DNA of 64,000 bases from Ilex aquifolium (taxonomy: Eukaryota > Streptophyta > Magnoliopsida > Aquifoliales > Aquifoliaceae): assembly GCA_951799425.1 (NCBI GenBank), contig OX637391.1, positions 21,810,551 to 21,874,550 of the forward strand, given 5' to 3'. Positions within the stretch are counted from its first letter, which is position 1, and each line of letters starts with the position of its first letter. The translations under genes were made by a program, and so were the position numbers. The notes beneath the pieces are model-generated. The model searched no databases. It saw only the letters and a program-made list of their open reading frames with translations, and was not told the origin of the DNA. This document shows, piece by piece, positions 46,479 to 64,000 of the stretch.

Positions 46479-47390
46479 TCTCCAATGTCTTAAATTTCTG
46501 TTATGTTATGAGCCTCATCAATAGAAATAAGTCTTATCTAAGTGGAAAAGAACTTGTGCACTTGACTTTCAATAAATAAAATCAAATTCTTAATATATAT
46601 TACACATATTTAAGAGTAGTTTAGTTTTTAACTGCATTCTTAATTTATACACGTATAACTTGTGAAAAAAGAAGCACAAAGTGTTTACTAATGATTAATT
46701 AATTACTATAATTAATAAGTTTTTTGAAGTAACTGATGACGTTTGAATCTTATATGTGCGTTGTTTTGGCCATTATAGTCACTATGTTAAGTATACTAGC
46801 CCACATTAAAATCTCCAAGGCCATGTACACGTTCTAGTGAATTCAAAATTTATTCCAAGACATTATGAGAGCTTCTAGAGAAAAAGTAATTAGAAGATTG
46901 TTATTGTACTATTGAGGGATTCAGGGTCGTGTCTAAAATTATATTTTCTCTTCAATTTTTTTTAATAGATCGTTCACTATTAATGAATTAAAGACTCAAT
47001 TATATATAATAACAAGTAATTTGTGGAGAATGGAATTAAAGAAAAAATGGATTAGAAAGGATGTCACTCAACTAATGAGTGCTGATTTAAAATCCTAAAT
47101 GAGAAATATATATCACAGAATGATTATCATTTGATTTTTATTAAATTATAAAGTCTCGGAAACAAAAAAATCCGATTACTCAAATGGCATTTTCGTGTTA
47201 TATTCCAAAATCAGGGGCAGTTATACGAATATCCCCAGTTGAAGCTCGCATCTGCCTCCAACAATTCCCAATTAAACCCTCCGCAGTGGGCACAGGCTAA
47301 ACTAAAAAAAAAAAACAAATTCCAAGTATTTGACCTTTTTGCTTTCCTTTTGCATCTTCCTCTGCAATCTCCGAGACGACGAGTCGCAGG
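46479..47390. other. Upstream region of SDH1, no further gene
   Basis: AT-rich. It presumably holds distal promoter sequence. No transposon ends were found. Confidence 0.35.
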
Positions 47391-47470
47391 TGTCATATAT
47401 ATATATAGAGAGAGAGAGAGGAGATTATTAGATACACAGAGAGAGAGGAGATTATTGGATACAGAGAGAG
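47391..47470 (+). promoter_or_regulatory. Probable SDH1 core promoter / 5' leader: TATATATA then GA repeats
   Basis: TCATATATATATATAGAGAG at 47393 is followed by two GAGAGAGGAGATTATTGGATACA-type repeats directly before the ATG at 47471 (the phrase GGAGATTATT occurs twice). TATA-like and GA-rich leader sequence next to the start codon fits a plant core promoter, but the transcription start is not visible from sequence alone. Confidence 0.4.
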
Positions 47471-61076
<13,606 letters not shown>

Positions 61077-62175
61077 TGTGTTTGCTCATCAGAAGATGGA
61101 TAGTGACCCGAGAACATAATTTGTTTACTATTTAGGGTTGCAATAATTTATTTGAATAGAAGCACAATTTTGATAATAATTGTTGCATTACCTTCCAAAA
61201 ATAATAATTGTCGCATTCATCAGTCCTAATCTGATGCAACTTGAAGCGTTTCACATATCTTGGAGCAAAATGTACTTTTGTATCTGCATTAGTTAGTAAC
61301 AATATCCCCATATGCCCACTTTTTTATTACTGATCTTGTGCTTCGGTTTCCATTTTCGTGATTGACTAACCTTGTTGAGGGCCCAGAAAAGTTGAAGGTC
61401 CTCCAGGTTGAAGTGACTCCTAGCTTCCTTTGCTGCCTAATCTCATCTCTTAAATTTATTTTTGGTAATTATCATGATCTCTCCTGAGATTCCCCTCAAG
61501 TATGAATATCTATTCTGCACTCCTTTTTTACATAGATTGTCGTAAGCACGTTTTATGTTCAAAACATCCACATTGCCCATATTGGATCCATGTGCAAAGT
61601 GCGAGGATTAATTCAACCAAACCTTTAAGGAGATCATTGTAAATTAAAAAACAAAAATGAAATTTAAACGTTAAAATTCGAAAACAAAATACTATAATGG
61701 CAGGACCAAGACTCCCTCCTCTTATCTCTTTTCCTCTGCCTTCGCTCCACCGTCACTCTAGAAGGCCGAAGCACCATGTCTACCGTTCACTACCAGGCGC
61801 AGGGCTATGAGGACTTTAATAACCATGACTATCACCCCTACCTGAATTCATCTCCACAACGACCACCACCCACCACCATCGTACTTTTTTATGAGCGGGA
61901 CACCTCCAAACACATACAAATCCACTACATGAATCCGAGTCTCCACATGACTACAACAATCACTGGCAACCCCCACACCACCACTACTCGAAATATATTT
62001 GTATGTATATGTAGAGAGGAGACTGAGGATCATGTATGTGCAGGTGCTTACATTGCCACCGATGGTTGCGAGCTCTGGTCTTCCCTCATAATTGATGGTT
62101 TGTCCATTTGCCATTTGATGGATATAGTCCAGATATCGCTTCCCAATCTTCGGATATCATCAATCACATCTAACT
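61077..62175. other. Downstream of SDH1: 3' UTR then unassigned sequence
   Basis: The first few hundred bases are presumably the SDH1 3' UTR; AATAATTTATTTGAATAG near 61142 could serve polyadenylation. A 156-codon open frame at 61776..62246 (MSTVHYQAQGYEDFNNHDYH...) is rich in Thr/His, has no family I recognise, and overlaps the next LTR, so it may be chance or a decayed fragment. Confidence 0.35.
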
Positions 62176-62678
62176 TGTTGACACGTCGGCATGCATATGC
62201 ACACATGAGCATAGAAGAAACTCGACACGTGGCACGTTATACCTAACATTGCCCATGGGTTTCTGAATGAATCGCTGACACACGTTAGTAGTTGCGGGAC
62301 ATGCATGGGCTAGCCTAAGGTATACTAAACCGTACATGATTAACCCTAATGATGACCCCTTAAACCAAAACCTCACTCAACCCCATATATAAAAGCCCAC
62401 ATTAATGAAGGGCAACTGTAAGCAATTCTTTCAAAAAAGAACTAACGTGTGGCTAAACAAGCTCTATATTTTCTTTGTTGCTTTTCACTGGCATCCACAT
62501 ACTGACTTAGGCATCGGATGTAGTTCGGCTGGGGCCACACCGGTTTCCTACTCTTAAAATTTTCTTCGATAGGTCTCAGGATTTTAATTGGCGTGGCAAA
62601 TAATGACCTCTGACAACAGGTCTCCGAACAACGACCTCCTTGTAGGAATCTAGAACAAATTTACTGACTGATCCATCA
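62176..62678 (+). repeat. 5' LTR of a further Tat-type element (borders approximate)
   Basis: It ends TGATCCATCA followed by the primer-site-like GTTGGCGCTGTCTATAGG (62679). It contains CATATATAAAAGCCC (TATA, ~62384) and the GGGGCCACACCGGTTTCC phrase typical of these LTRs. The left border (TGTTGACACG) is a guess. No second LTR in the window. Confidence 0.6.
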
Positions 62679-62731
62679 GTTGGCGCTGTCTATAGGAAGA
62701 ACAATTTCCTACTCTTTCTTTTCATCTGATC

Positions 62732-63655
62732 ATGGCCCCCCAAGGGTCAAAGCAAGAACGTCCAAACCGGCAAAGATGTAGAAGCTGCTAACCCTTTCGA
62801 AAATCGACCTGATGATCGAGCCTCTGTTGAACGTATATAGGGTGAGGTTGTCGCGTTGGGTCAACAAGTTCAACAAATGGTGGAGGCCGTCCAGGCGGTC
62901 CTCTAGCAACAACATCAAGCACCTCCACCACCTAACCCTCAAAACACCCCGAGACCGGCCAACCCAGCACGTAATACCATCAACCATTATCCTCCTCCTC
63001 GCCAAAATGAGGGAACCCAGGAAGATCCGAACAATGACAAATGAATCTCGAGAACCTAGGACCAGGAGGACGTCGCAGATAACTCCCTTGACTGGGGGAA
63101 TCAGATGAGGGTTTTCTGGGCATAGCTAGGGAAGACCTCACAACAAAATTGAACCACCCACTAAGAAGGAAGGAACTCCATTTATCCCTGCCGTGGTGGC
63201 TTGCCCATTGTCAGTAGGTTTTCGGATGCCCCAGATTGATAGCTTTGAAGGTGGTAAAGATCCAGTTGACCACCTTCAGAGGTTTAAGACCTTATAACCC
63301 TCCATGCATTTCTAGAAGAGATCATGTGTTGAGCTTTTCCAACATCCATAACAAGAAATACTCGCGCATGGTTCAACAAATTGCAACTAGCCACAATCTC
63401 TACTTTTTCCCAATTAAGCCACTCCTTTGTATCACATTTTCTAGGGGCGCAGAAGCACTGAAAATCGACCACTTATTTGCTTAACATCAAACAACAAGTA
63501 GATGAATCCCTCTGAAATTATGTCACCCGGTTCATCTATGAGGCCTCGCAAGTCAAGGACCTTGATGATCGAATCTCCCTCACTACTTTTATGGGAGGGG
63601 TTAGCGCTCCCACTTTTCTCTATTCCCCGTCAAAATTGTCCTGAAAAATCAGGGC
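62732..63655 (+). pseudogene. Tat-type gag (broken)
   Basis: It starts MAPQGSKQERPNRQ at 62732, then soon runs into stops and shifts. Family phrases reappear at 63215..63300 (GFRMPQIDSFEGGKDPVDHL) and 63470..63620 (VDESLWNYVTRF, then FMGGVSAPTFLYS). It is not a close copy of the gag in the SDH1 intron. Pol is not seen before the next element at 63668. Confidence 0.65.
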
Positions 63656-63667
63656 AGACCTCCTAAG

Positions 63668-64000
63668 CAGTGTTTTAAACTCGACCTGGCCCGACGGGTT
63701 GACCCGTTAAACCAGTGAATTGGAACCTGAACTAGGCCGTTTCACCACTTGGACCGTTTGTGCATAGAACCCGGTGTCAACCCGATGAACCAACTATAAA
63801 ACTGCTAAACCATTTAAATCGGACTAGTTTGAACCAAAACTGGACGGTTCAATTTATTTAGTATAAATTTTAGAATTTTAGCCCTTTTACCCTAAATCTG
63901 ATCGTTCCCTTCCCAACCTCTGCTTCTTCGAGTATTTGTCGATGGTGAACAACGTGAGTCTTTCTCTCTCTCTTACAGTTACTCTCACTTTCTATCTCTT
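63668..64000. mobile_element. Start of a probable hAT-like element (runs off window)
   Basis: CAGTGTTTTAAACTCGACC is a terminal type seen in plant hAT-like elements. It is followed by repeated GACCCGTTAAACC / ACCGGGTT-type phrases. It interrupts the gag relic. The other end is outside the window. Confidence 0.4.

Noticed and set aside
61776-62246. 156-codon frame downstream of SDH1 as a gene
   Set aside because: No recognised family, repetitive Thr/His content, and overlap with the next LTR; kept only as an unassigned note.

Overview
The window is a transposon-dense stretch of nuclear DNA from a flowering plant, most likely not a grass. It has one host gene that can be supported exon by exon: a 16-exon gene for the mitochondrial succinate dehydrogenase flavoprotein subunit (SDH1), 47471..61076 on the + strand. 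It encodes 632 residues, and every splice site is GT-AG with consistent phase. The species cannot be named from this sequence.

Left part (1..17.4 kb). Element A (before 1..6999, minus strand) is a defective chromovirus-type Ty3/gypsy element with 2.4 kb LTRs (TGTAACACC...). It keeps pieces of gag, protease, integrase and chromodomain, but its reverse transcriptase region is replaced by a long degenerate minisatellite. Element B (7556..17389, plus strand) is a complete Tekay-like chromovirus with 2.4 kb LTRs and the 5-bp target duplication ATATC. Its gag-pol is broken by four in-frame stops and one frameshift. The LTRs of A and B, and of a solo LTR related to A at 29.5 kb, carry clusters of self-complementary TACCGGTA palindromes. 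These clusters are the most unusual structure in the window.

Middle part (17.4..47.4 kb). This holds a plant-mobile-domain relic; solo LTRs with perfect target duplications at 20.0, 29.5 and 42.9 kb; several hAT- or Mutator-like non-autonomous elements recognised by terminal repeats and target duplications; a probable copia LTR; a decayed Athila element (29.1..35.2 kb) whose LTR was hit by the 29.5 kb solo LTR just downstream of its TATA box; a decayed Tat-type gag-protease element (36.0..39.5 kb); and several minisatellites.

Right part (47.4..64 kb). SDH1 has a 5.3 kb gag-only retrotransposon in intron 2 (48135..53406, antisense, target duplication ATCTT). Its 864-bp LTRs differ at about two positions, so the insertion is recent. 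The solo LTR at 20.0 kb and the 36.0..39.5 kb element belong to the same broad family (LTR ends TGAC...GCATCATCA, then a TGGCGCCGTC-type primer site). Intron 9 holds another small transposon and a 200-bp tandem repeat. After SDH1 come another Tat-type LTR with broken gag and the start of a probable hAT element that runs off the window.
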